From: Arachis hypogaea
Lineage: Eukaryota > Streptophyta > Magnoliopsida > Fabales > Fabaceae
NCBI RefSeq assembly: GCF_003086295.3
Contig: NC_092054.1
Location: 39,377,294-39,441,293, forward strand
Length of the DNA: 64,000 bases
Direction of reading: 5' to 3'
Below, in pieces: positions 45,450 through 54,868 of this stretch. The notes beneath the pieces are model-generated. The model searched no databases and was not told the DNA's origin. It saw only the letters and a program-made list of their open reading frames with translations. The position numbers and the translations under genes are program-made. Position 1 is the first letter of the stretch. The number at the start of each line of letters is the position of its first letter.

Positions 45450-47157
45450 TAATGATGGCCTAAAGTGGGTTAGGAATTTTTCTCAAAAAAGAATTGGCGT
45501 TGCAAGTATAGTCCAAACCCAACAATTGACGAACCACCAAAGTTTAGAAGGACAAATTGTCACTACTCAAAACAAATATAAACCGGGAGTTTTAATTCCC
45601 GGATCGTCTCCCAAGGACTAGTGATCAATGAGTGCACAATTTCGGTTATGATAATCAAGGGGAATTTTCAATAAAGAGATGAACAATTAAAGGAATAAAA
45701 GAACACTCAAAATTGCAATTAATGAACTAATAAAGAAATTAAAGAACTAGCTATGTAATATGAACAAGTAAGATATAAAAGTGATTGATGTATGTGTGTG
45801 TGTGTGTGTGTGTGATTCAAAGCATAAATGGATTCTTGGCTTGGGATGAGCTAGGGAATCCTTTCCTTATTGCAACCACAACTATGACAATTGTAATCGA
45901 TTAATCTCACTTAGTTAACTCTTACATCGATGAGTAGGTCAAGTGAGCATAGTTGTTTTTAATCCACAAATCCTAACTCACTTACTAATTTCCTTAGCAA
46001 CAAGTTAGTGTTAGTGGAAACAAGAACAATTAACAATCCAAGAATTATCACTAAATGTTGGACATTCCAACTCTAGGAACCCATATGCTCTTTTTCCCCA
46101 AGTCAAGAGGTGGAAATTTAGCCCATAATCAAACTTGACATTTCCACAAACACTTGGTGGGCATAAACATTAAACATGGAAAAATTGAGAAAATGCTTGA
46201 AACTATGAGCAACAAATGATCAAAAGCAATAATACTAACTCAAACAAGCATATAAAAATCATCAATCATCAATCATCAAAATCATTAACAAGATATCAAA
46301 ATTGTAAAAAGTATATATATTAACACTATGACTTTAACTATAAGAAAGAGTATCAAAATTGTAACTATAAAGAGTAGTAATTAAGAAATACTTACAATGG
46401 AGGCAAGCAAAAATTCAAGATCAAAATGGAAAATGGCACTTGAAATGTAAAGCTAATATAAACCTTAATGGTGTTGAGAGAAAACTTAAAGAAAAACTAC
46501 CTAAAACCCCCCTACTACTATCTACTACTACTCCAAATGATATGCTCTCCTTCCTTAATGTTTGCCCCCTTGCAATATGAGCTTTAGCCATCAGAATTGG
46601 GCCTCCAAGCCCCTCAAAACACGAGTCACATGCATTTTTAATGAAGGCATGTATGGGTACTTGTGCGTACGCACAAACGTGTGCGCACACATACTTGGCC
46701 GAAATCTCAGGTTGTCCGTATGCACAAGAGGTTGTGCGCACGCATACTTCACCATACTTTGGATGATCGTGCGACACGCAAGATGCTGTGCGCTCGCACA
46801 CTTTGCTTTGCTTTGCTACCTGTGCGTACACACAAGATGCTGTGCACATGAACACATCGCTTTGCTCTTCTCCTTTGTTTCTTCATGCTTTCTCATCCTT
46901 GCATGCTCCTCTTCCATTCTCACCAAGCCATTTCTACCTTATACATCTGAAATCACTCACAAACAGCATCAAGGTATTGAATGGAAGGCAAATGGAATAA
47001 AATAGATTAAATTAAGTATAAAAGAGCATGTTTTCATAATCAAGCATAATTTAGGAGGAAAGCTCAAAAGCATGCTATTTAAGGGAATAAGTGTAGTTTT
47101 ATACCATGAAATCCTTTCAATTTCAACAAAAAATTATCGTAAAATATGGACTCATCA
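45450..47157 (-). repeat. 5' LTR of element C (1708 bp)
   Basis: The U3 palindrome units start at 46662, 46680, 46713, 46733, 46769, 46787, 46821 and 46841, that is steps of 18, 33, 20, 36, 18, 34 and 20. U5 holds CCGGGA...CTCCCGG (about 45585). A (GT)n tract lies at 45786-45813. The base after the LTR starts the duplication GTAGC. Confidence 0.94.
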
Positions 47158-47162
47158 GTAGC

Positions 47163-47560
47163 CATGAATTCCCCTTACTTCTTCTGAAATTCTGCTTGCT
47201 CTTGGAGAAAATATTGAAGGTCTTGTTGTTTTTGGGGCAAGGGTTGGAGAACTTCATCTTTGGGTGAGAAAGAAGGTTCAATGGTTGGAAGAAAGGTTGT
47301 GTAGTTGGAAGGTGTGTTATGTGGGTGAGTGTATTGAGGTGGTGTGTAAGGAGGTGATGGTTCATATGGTTGGTGGCAAGGTGCATACACATTTGGATTC
47401 CATGGAGGTAGATGGTGTGGTGCTTGAAGGTTTGGTGTTTGAAGGTTGTGTAGGGGGTACCATTCATACCTTTGGATTTGGTATGCACAAGAGGAGGGTT
47501 TGGCTCGTCGTAGTATGGGAAAGGTGATTGCCATGAGTGTTGCTCACACGCAATTGGTTA
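47163..47560 (-). pseudogene. N-terminal half of element E gag-like ORF
   Basis: The minus-strand frame (47175-47534) is Pro/His/Tyr-rich (PHHLPPWNPN, PYEPSPPYTPPQYTH) and ends DLQYFLQEQAEFQKK before a stop. It aligns with the 229-codon ORF of C. The C insertion separates it from 7711-8518. Confidence 0.55.
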
Positions 47561-47814
47561 CTCCCTCAATTGATTCTCCCACTCCATGATGCAATCCTAA
47601 TTTGAAGTCATTATACCCTACAATATGATCACAACCAAACTCCAAGCAACAAGGGTGATAAATCATAAAGAAAGTAGGAAATAAAAGTAAAAGACATCAA
47701 TAAACAAGAAATACAAGAACCTAAATATTAACAAAAATAACCAAATAACCAAAAAGTAAGCTATTTACACTATGGACATATTCACAACAACCAAAAATAT
47801 AACACCAATTGCAT

Positions 47815-47832
47815 TCCCCAGCAACGACGCCA
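47815..47832 (-). promoter_or_regulatory. Primer-binding site of element E (tRNA-Asp)
   Basis: TCCCCAGCAACGACGCCA on the plus strand has two changes from the tRNA-Asp 3' end. Confidence 0.8.
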
Positions 47833-47838
47833 AAAACT

Positions 47839-49060
47839 TGATGTGAGACTTAATATTGATCTAGAATTTCATAAAATAGAATCTCTTTGTTGTAAGTATA
47901 GCCCAAATCAACAGCTAACTCCCATCAACAAAGTTTAGATTTTTCAAATACAAATATAACCAAGAGTAATTAAACCTCGGGTCGTTCTCCCTAGGAATGC
48001 AATTGAGATGTTACACTTTCGGTTGTGAGGAAAAAGGGTTTTGAAATCAAAGAACGAAAGATTAAAAGAACTAAGAAATAAAAAAACTAAGAAATGATCA
48101 AAATTGAAATCAATGCAATCAAAAAGGAAACAAGATCAAAACTAGTAAAAATGCTATAAATGCATAAAAGAGCCTTGACTTGGGGATGAGAATTAAGGAA
48201 TCCTATCATCGTCATAACCACAACTATGGCAACTATGATGAGTCAATCTCACTTCGTCAACCCCTAACATTGAGGAGTAAGTCAAGCAAGCATAATTGAC
48301 CTTAATCCATAAGTCCTAGCTAACTTACTAATTTCTTAGTAAAAAGCTAGCGTCAATGGAAACAAGAGCCAACTAACTACCCAAGAATTACCACTAAATA
48401 TCGGATATTATGACTCTAGTATCCTAGGAACCCAATTCCCAAGCCAAGGTGTGAAAATCTACTCAAAATTACCAAGTGGCATTTTCACAAACACTTGGTG
48501 GGCATAAAACCAAAACATGGTAAATTGCAAAAGATAATGAAAACTATAACCAAACTATTCACAAAATCAACAATAAACATGAAATCAAGCAAATAGAAAT
48601 CATAAAAGACAAAATTCATCAACCAAAACTTCAAGAAATCAAAATTGCATATATTAACAAGTAACTTGAACTAAGAGCAAAATGTAACAAGAGTAGTAAA
48701 ATTAAAGAGGAAATTAAAGAGTACTTACAATGAGATAGCAAAAACCAAGACCAAAATTGAACTATAAAATGCTACAATGAAAACTACATAAACCCTAAGA
48801 GAGAATTTCTATCTACACTACTCCTACTCCTAATGCATTTTTCTACCCTAAAAGACTAATCTAAAACCTAATGCCTTGATATGTGATGTTGTCCCCTTCA
48901 TATAGCCTTGAAATTCAGCTTCAGCATACTCAAAATTGGGCCAAAAGTCTCCCAAAATCGCGAGCCACGTGCTTCATTAATAAAGTCATGCGTGGTACCT
49001 GTGTGTACGCACACTTGCTGATTTTTCTATTTGTGCGTATGCACAGAAGTTGTGCATGGG
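47839..49060 (-). repeat. 5' LTR of element E, first piece
   Basis: It starts TGATGTGAGAC next to the PBS and follows the C LTR in layout (CGGGTCGTTCTCCC, AACCACAACTATGGCAA and so on) with substantial divergence. F is inserted after ATGGG (49056-49060). Confidence 0.88.
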
Positions 49061-50576
49061 TGAACAGCAGGCAGAAGTCGGCTAATTAAGAAATAACTTA
49101 TAGAATACGTTGTGAGTACAATCCTTAATCAGCTAAGGTCCGCCTCGTCAATTTAGAAAATTTGTCACAAATTTCAGAAATAAAAATACTGGGAGTATGA
49201 GTCCCAGGTCGTCTCCCAACGAGTTGCAGGAAAGGGTGCTATTTTATTAACTAGGAATTTTCCGAAAGTTTGAGAGTTGAGTAATGATGAATAATTGAAT
49301 AATTATAAATTAAAGCAATAAAAATAAACTAATAATAATTATTGATATTCCAAATAAAAAGCCTTGACTGGGAAAATGATTAATTGGAAGCTCTATCCTT
49401 GTTGGGGTCTCTTAAGTGTAGTATTAAAAAGGTTATTGTTTTCACTTAGTTAACCCTTACTAAATAAAGGAAAGTCAAGTGATTAAGCTAACCCTTATTC
49501 ACAAATCCTAGTCCTCTCCCTTAGGAAGGTCTAGCGTTAGTAAATACAGAACTAGCCAACAACATTCAATTTAACTAAGCACTTAAGCCTTCCAACTCAA
49601 GTGCTCTTAATCAACCCCCATGTCAAGTAGAAAAACTACTCCATTGACATGGATATAATACTCATAAAAATATAAGAAGACATAATAAATTAAATAAAAT
49701 AAAATAGAGAATTAACAATTAATTAAAAGTAAAGGTAACTCTATATATTAATAAATTCAAAATGCAACATACTTATCTGAATAGGGTCAATGATCAACTA
49801 AAGAGAGTAAAGGAATAAAGAAACAAACTAAAGTATTGTCTTCAACGGAGGTAATAACTCTTCAACATCCAAAATCCAAAGCAAAAGCATAAACTATCAA
49901 TGTAAAGCTAATCTAAATTCAGATCTAAAACTAAAAATAATCCTAATATCAATGTATCTGAATGTGTGTGGATGCGTGTTGAGTCTCTGCATGTTCCTTA
50001 GCTTTAGTCTGTGTTTTTGGACCGAAAACTGGGTCAAAACGCGGCCCGAAATCGCCCCCAGCGTATTCTGTTATTTCTGCAGATCGCGCAGGTCACGCGT
50101 ACGCGTCGTCCACGCGTTCGCGTCATTTAGCGATTTTCCTTGTCACGCAAGTGCGTCGTCCACGCGTTCGTGTCATACGTGCAGACTTCAATCCACGCGT
50201 TCGCATCAGGCACGCGTTCGCATCGCTGCAATTTCTTCATTTCGCGCGCTCGCGTGAGCCATGTGCTCGCATCAGTGTTCGCTGGTCATCTCCTTAGTTT
50301 CTTGTGTTCCTTCCATTTTTGCAAGCTTTCTCTCCATTCTCTGAGCCATTCCTGCCCTATGAAGCCTGAAACTCTTAACACACGGATCACGGCATCGAAT
50401 GGTATAAAGGAGAGTTAAAATGTACTAATTAAAGGTTTCTAGGAAGCAAGTTTTCAACCATAAATAGTACTAGGAAGGAATTATAAAATCATGCAATTTA
50501 TATGAATAAGTAGGTAATGGCTTGATAAAAACCACTCAATTAAACATAATATAAATAATAAAATAGTGGTTTATCA
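49061..50576 (-). repeat. 3' LTR of element F (1516 bp)
   Basis: U3 palindrome units (CACGCGTTCGCGTC type) start at 50094, 50111, 50144, 50161, 50194, 50211, about 50243 and 50260: steps of 17 and 33 alternate. U5 has CTGGGA...TCCCAG near 49188. A TATA-like run (minus strand) is at about 49742. Confidence 0.95.
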
Positions 50577-50613
50577 ACCTCCCCATACTTAAACATTAGC
50601 ATTTCCTCATGCT
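50577..50613 (-). promoter_or_regulatory. RGGA hairpin and polypurine tract of element F
   Basis: On the minus strand: stem AGCAT/ATGCT, loop GAGGAA, then AATGTTTAAGTATGGGGAGGT running into the LTR. Confidence 0.75.
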
Positions 50614-52018
50614 TAGCTTAAGGAGATAAAATAAATGAGTAGGGAAATGTAAGACTCATGCAATGCAATGCAACCTATATATATGAATGCAACTACATGA
50701 TTCTTGTCTACTTGGTTAAAAGTAAATAGGTTCTTCAAGACAAACATAAATCAAATTCCACTAATTCAAATTATATAGCAAAAACAGGTAAAATTGTAAG
50801 AAGACAGCTCATGAAAGCAGGGAACATAGATTTAAGCATTGAACCCTCTCTGATGGTGTATATGCACTCTAGTCACTCTAGTGTATAGGTAATCACTATT
50901 TCCTTCTCTAATCATGCTTTCTAAATTTTGTTCTTCACCTAACCAATCAACAATATTTAATGTACTAATACAAACATCATGAGGTCTTTTCAAGGTTGTA
51001 ATGGGGCTAAGGTAAGGGTAAGGGTATACATATGGCTAAGTGAGCTATAAATTGAATCTTTGACTAATCTAAGCTTTCACCTAATATACATACATTCTAT
51101 ATAACTCTAGAATCATGCCTAGCTACCCATAATTTTCACTTTTGCATTATATACTCATGTATCAACTTTTCTTTTAACTTATATCACATATGCATTGACC
51201 TTGGAGCTTATCTTTACTTAAAATTGGGGTAATTTTGTCCCCTTATTTATTTATTTATGTACTGAATATTTTTGGATTTTTTTTAAATAAACATAACATT
51301 ATCAATGCACATAGATTTTCAATTTTTCTAGTTTCACATGAGTAGGTACTCAAATTCCTATTATTTTATCATGACACATTCCCTTATAAACCCTTGTTCC
51401 CACAATCTTCCCATACTCAATTAACACACAATTTCTATCTTAAGCTAGCCAAAGATTCAATTAGGATATTTAATTATTTTTCTGCTTAAGGCTAGTAATG
51501 TGGTAAAATATAGAACAAATGGGAAAAAAGCTCAAAGTGGCTAACAAAGGTGATTGAAAGGGTAGCTTATATGGGGTAAGTGAGTTAAAACAATTAATGG
51601 CCTCAATCATATGCATGCATATAACACATTAAACATTGGACATATAGGATGAAACAAAATAAAGATTACAATCATAGAGAAGTGAACACACAAGAATAAA
51701 ATTTATGGTTAAATAATGTAACCATGTAGTTAGGCTCAAAATCTTACGGGTTGTGTGTTCTTATCTTTTTAAGCTATGTTCCAATTACAACTTCAAACAA
51801 ATTTAACACAAAAGTTTGATTTAAATTAGTGAAATTTTCCAAAAATAGGGTCTTAAAAAGAAACTTATTATTTTTCAATCAAGTAGAACATGCATGTAAA
51901 TAACATATTTCTATGCAATTTATCCTATTCTAAATAAAAGAAAAACTAACTAAATATCCTATTTTATTGGTATTTAAGGAAAAATAAATTACCTCCGGAA
52001 GTCAGGTAATGACCAACC
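50614..52018 (-). other. Non-coding 3' region of element F
   Basis: It is 1.4 kb with no ORF. It shares ordered blocks with C (34430-35240), including AATGGCCTCAATCAT near 51597. Confidence 0.6.
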
Positions 52019-52053
52019 TCCCCACACTTAAAGCTTTGCACCATCCTCGGTGC
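52019..52053 (-). promoter_or_regulatory. Internal RGGA hairpin with PPT-like tract (element F)
   Basis: On the minus strand: stem GCACC/GGTGC, loop GAGGAT, then AAAGCTTTAAGTGTGGGGAGG. It lies a few bases after the ORF3 stop. Confidence 0.68.
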
Positions 52054-52059
52054 CATCTA

Positions 52060-53292
52060 TTAGGAACAAAGGGGGCTGGTAGCAGCATCTCCACTGTTGG
52101 GACCATCATGACTCCCTGTGCTGGTAAATGAAGTGAAGTCCAGGGTGTCTGGATCTTCTTTAGGTGGGTGGTTACCAACAAGTAGCTCCTTGAGGTATGT
52201 AAATCTACGCTTGTTACGGCGCTCTCTTTGCTTTCCTTTTCGGTCAAGCCGATCTAGCCTCTCAAGTATCTGATGGAGTAGTTGGTTTGTTGAAGGTACT
52301 TGTGATGTGGAAGAAGAGGGGATATCTTCTGCTGGTTCTGTGCTCCGGTTGATAGTGGCTGCTGGAGGTCTGATATACTTCCCGTTAGGGACGTATTGAT
52401 CATCTCGTGGAATCATGGCCTTGGTGTCCCCAGCTCTATAGGAGACTCCGGCTGCTGAGACTAAATCTGAAACCAAGGCGGGAAAAGGTAGGTTTCCCAC
52501 AATTTGTACGTGTCCCATAGCATGCCGAATGTGTCTTGGTAAATTAAGGTGCTGGTCTGTAAGGATACACCAAAGTAAAACAGCCATGTCTGCAGTGAAA
52601 GAGGACTCGTGAGTGCTCAGAAAGACGCAATGGGACATGATCTGTGCCCATACTCGAGCCTCCAAGGTGAGTGCTGAAGCCAATATGCCCTTAGATCGGG
52701 AACGATGGTATCCGTAGATCCATATGCTTCCAGGTTGTGCGATAACTCTGAGAACGGTGTCCCAGTCGAATTGGTATGTCTGGCGCTTAAGTGAGGTTTC
52801 TTGAAATGCATCCAATCCTTCTGGAGTAGGGGGGAGATATAAAGCTCGCTGAATGGCTTCTTCTGTTATAGGGACTTGCTTCTGACGGACATAAACAGAC
52901 TGCATAGTTGGCATGTGAAAATTGGAGTAAAATTCGACTACCCATGAAAGATTAACCTGCCGTGGCTGTCTCCATAGGAATCCCCATTGTCTTCGCTCAA
53001 TGTGGGGCTCAACAAATTCAACAATGTTGGTCGGGAGGACGAGAAGGTATTCGTTATTATAATTCCTTTCAGCCAGGATGGGGAACATCTGCTCACAGTA
53101 GCAGTTAGTGAACCGCGCAGTGTCCTTTGCTGGAAAGGCTTTCTCTTTTTCATCGGCCTTGATGATTCTCTTGATTCGTTTTGTTGAGGGTTTCACCGTT
53201 GTTGAAGATGGTTCCGCCACTAATGCTCTTTTTGTTCCTCTCCTTGCTGGTGGTTTGGGAGTGGCTTTCTCTTTACCTTTCTTGGTGGCCAT
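52060..53292 (-). CDS. ORF3 of element F, plant-transposon-protein-like domain (410 codons)
   Basis: It is an intact ORF in the env position. The N-terminus is strongly basic (MATKKGKEKATPKPPARRG, then RIKRIIK), suggesting nuclear or nucleic-acid contact. The core has WVVEFYSNFH (about residue 114), a PITEEAIQRALYLP stretch, the LEARVWAQIMSHCVFLSTHES region and LPFPALVSDLVSAAGV (about 265-280). The C-terminus has LLHQILERLDRLDRKGKQRERR, a short coiled coil with a basic patch. The domain order matches B ORF3 although residues have diverged widely. No signal peptide or membrane helix is evident. A 3' splice acceptor lies directly upstream of the ATG, so a spliced message is plausible. The function is unknown. 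Confidence 0.83.
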   Translation of the reverse strand: MATKKGKEKATPKPPARRGTKRALVAEPSSTTVKPSTKRIKRIIKADEKEKAFPAKDTARFTNCYCEQMFPILAERNYNNEYLLVLPTNIVEFVEPHIERRQWGFLWRQPRQVNLSWVVEFYSNFHMPTMQSVYVRQKQVPITEEAIQRALYLPPTPEGLDAFQETSLKRQTYQFDWDTVLRVIAQPGSIWIYGYHRSRSKGILASALTLEARVWAQIMSHCVFLSTHESSFTADMAVLLWCILTDQHLNLPRHIRHAMGHVQIVGNLPFPALVSDLVSAAGVSYRAGDTKAMIPRDDQYVPNGKYIRPPAATINRSTEPAEDIPSSSTSQVPSTNQLLHQILERLDRLDRKGKQRERRNKRRFTYLKELLVGNHPPKEDPDTLDFTSFTSTGSHDGPNSGDAATSPLCS

Positions 53293-53293
53293 C

Positions 53294-53312
53294 CTGAAAA
53301 AAGAAAAAGAAA
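53294..53312 (-). promoter_or_regulatory. Predicted 3' splice acceptor before F ORF3
   Basis: On the minus strand it reads ACTTTCTTTTTCTTTTTTCAG, then G and the ATG. It is a textbook polypyrimidine tract with CAG|G. Confidence 0.6.
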
Positions 53313-54110
53313 GTAATATGTAAAGCTAAGGGTTCGAGCAAGAGAGCGAATATTATGGGTGATAATCAATGCACGGTAAAGAAGGATGTCGTTAACATAT
53401 GGTCTAGACTACATGTGAAAAGTTTATCAAAGGTAATATAGCAAGTGCATGTGATGGCAATTAAATGCAAGATGTTTATTGGCATGCCGGCAAAGGCATG
53501 AGTAGCATAGATTAAGCATTCAACGTCCAAGTTAGATTACCAACCCTTTCAAACTAATAACCTGTTTGTATTGACAATTATATTTAATTAATAAAATATA
53601 AAAGGGGTTTTTTGAAAAAAACAGGCATTAAAGTAGTATAATAGAATAATGTGCAATGCCATACTGGCTTTTTCACAAACACATAGCATGCATGGTAAAT
53701 ATGTTATTGAAAGTAGTAAATTGAACATGCAAGCAACCCTTTAAGAAGTGATATTAATTGTCAAACAATTTTACAATAGTTCACAAGAAAAATATAGAAG
53801 AATATAATCACCTAATTAAATTTCTAACACCAATTAAAGGAATAAAAAAAAGACATAGAAAAGAAAGGAAAAGAAGATATAGATAATGAAAGTGAAAAGA
53901 AAAAGGAAAAGAAAACATAAATATAAATAAAAGTAATAATGGGAAAATAAAAAGAAAGAAGGAAAAGAACCTTGAGAATGTATGTGAAAAATAAGGGAGG
54001 AGAAAGTAAAAAGTGAGAAAGAATAGAGAAGGAAGAATGGGGAAGAAAGAAATAAGAAGGGAAAAGAAAAATTAGGATTTGGAGAAGAAAAGATATAATA
54101 TTTGGCTGAT
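53313..54110 (-). other. Non-coding region of element F with purine-rich tract
   Basis: From about 53840 to 54090 the plus strand is almost all A and G (pyrimidine-rich in sense). The rest is AT-rich. Long overlapping frames here are low-complexity artefacts. Confidence 0.55.
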
Positions 54111-54134
54111 CTGGATAATCTGTGGGTCGCATGT

Positions 54135-54670
54135 GACACAGACGTGTGGTTGACGCGGTCGCATGGTGTGCGATGTTTTTCAAGTGACGCGAACGCGTGG
54201 GTCACGCGATCGTGTGACTTGATTCGTGCTACTGGCACGAAAGCAGCCTCGCGTTCGCGTGACTCTCTGTTTCAAACTCATTTTGCCAAAATTAAGGGTG
54301 ACGCGTTCGCGTGGGTGACGCGATCGCGTGAATGGCCATATTTTGGAAACGACGCAGACGCGTGAGGCACGCGGTCACGTGATAGGGCTGGTGCTTCCAG
54401 CATCATTCCAGCCCCACTCCATCGTAACTTGCTGCCATACACCTCTTTTACGTCGATTTTTAAGGGCACGCGTTCGCGTGGGTGACGCGGACGCGTGGGG
54501 AGGCTAATTTTCAAAATGACGCGGCCGCATCAGCAACGCGGTCGCGTGGGTATGTTTGTGCCTAAGGCACGCCTCCAGCCACGCTTTCGCGTGACTTTCT
54601 GTTCAATTCTCTTTTCTTCCGAATGCACCTATGACGCGGACGCGTCAGCGACGCTTACGCGTCGCGTGTG
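54135..54670 (-). repeat. Internal palindrome array of element F
   Basis: About 18 units of ACGCGNNCGCGT lie here in close pairs (54185/54202, 54300/54316, 54351/54367, 54467/54484, 54516/54533, 54630/54648), each pair 16-18 bp apart. Pairs repeat at about 50 bp or multiples. It is the same motif as in the LTRs of F. Confidence 0.85.
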
Positions 54671-54807
54671 TTTTTTTTTGTGCAATATGCAAATGCAAAT
54701 GCAGGCTATATGCAGCTATATGCAAAAATTATGAGAAGAGTTAATAACAAAAATTAAATAGAATAAAATAAAATAAAACTAAGACTGAAACAGAACGATC
54801 ATACCAT

Positions 54808-54859
54808 GGTGGGTTGTCTCCCACCTAGCACTTTGCTTTTACGTCCTTAAGTTAGACGT
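54808..54859 (-). other. Post-pol double hairpin (element F)
   Basis: On the minus strand, hairpin 1 is ACGTC/GACGT around TAACTTAAG and hairpin 2 is GGTGGG/CCCACC around AGACAA. Both are perfect. The spacer contains AAAGTGCTA. It starts 9 nt after the pol stop. ACCATGG overlaps the 3' arm. Confidence 0.73.
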
Positions 54860-54868
54860 TCTTCAGAC

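Larger units (their letters stand above)
8524..47157 (-). mobile_element. Element C: non-autonomous Athila-like retrotransposon, host of A and D
   Basis: It is flanked by GTAGC at 8519-8523 and 47158-47162. The 5' LTR is at the right (45450-47157). The 3' LTR is at the left, split by element A (8524-9647 and 33433-33963). Without A, C is about 14.8 kb, and D contributes 5.8 kb of that. It carries a tRNA-Asp-type PBS, a 229-codon gag-like ORF, the double hairpin, a palindrome array, ORF3 remnants, an internal PPT-like site and the terminal PPT. There is no polymerase or integrase, so transposition would have required proteins in trans. Confidence 0.92.

Noticed and set aside
45786..45813. (GT)n tract in the 5' LTR of C as a regulatory Z-DNA element
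   Set aside because: It is much shorter in the 3' LTR copy (about 8863), so it is a slippage microsatellite.
49952..50418. ORFs in the LTRs of F (also 61454-61919)
   Set aside because: They span the palindromic U3 array and end differently in the two LTRs.
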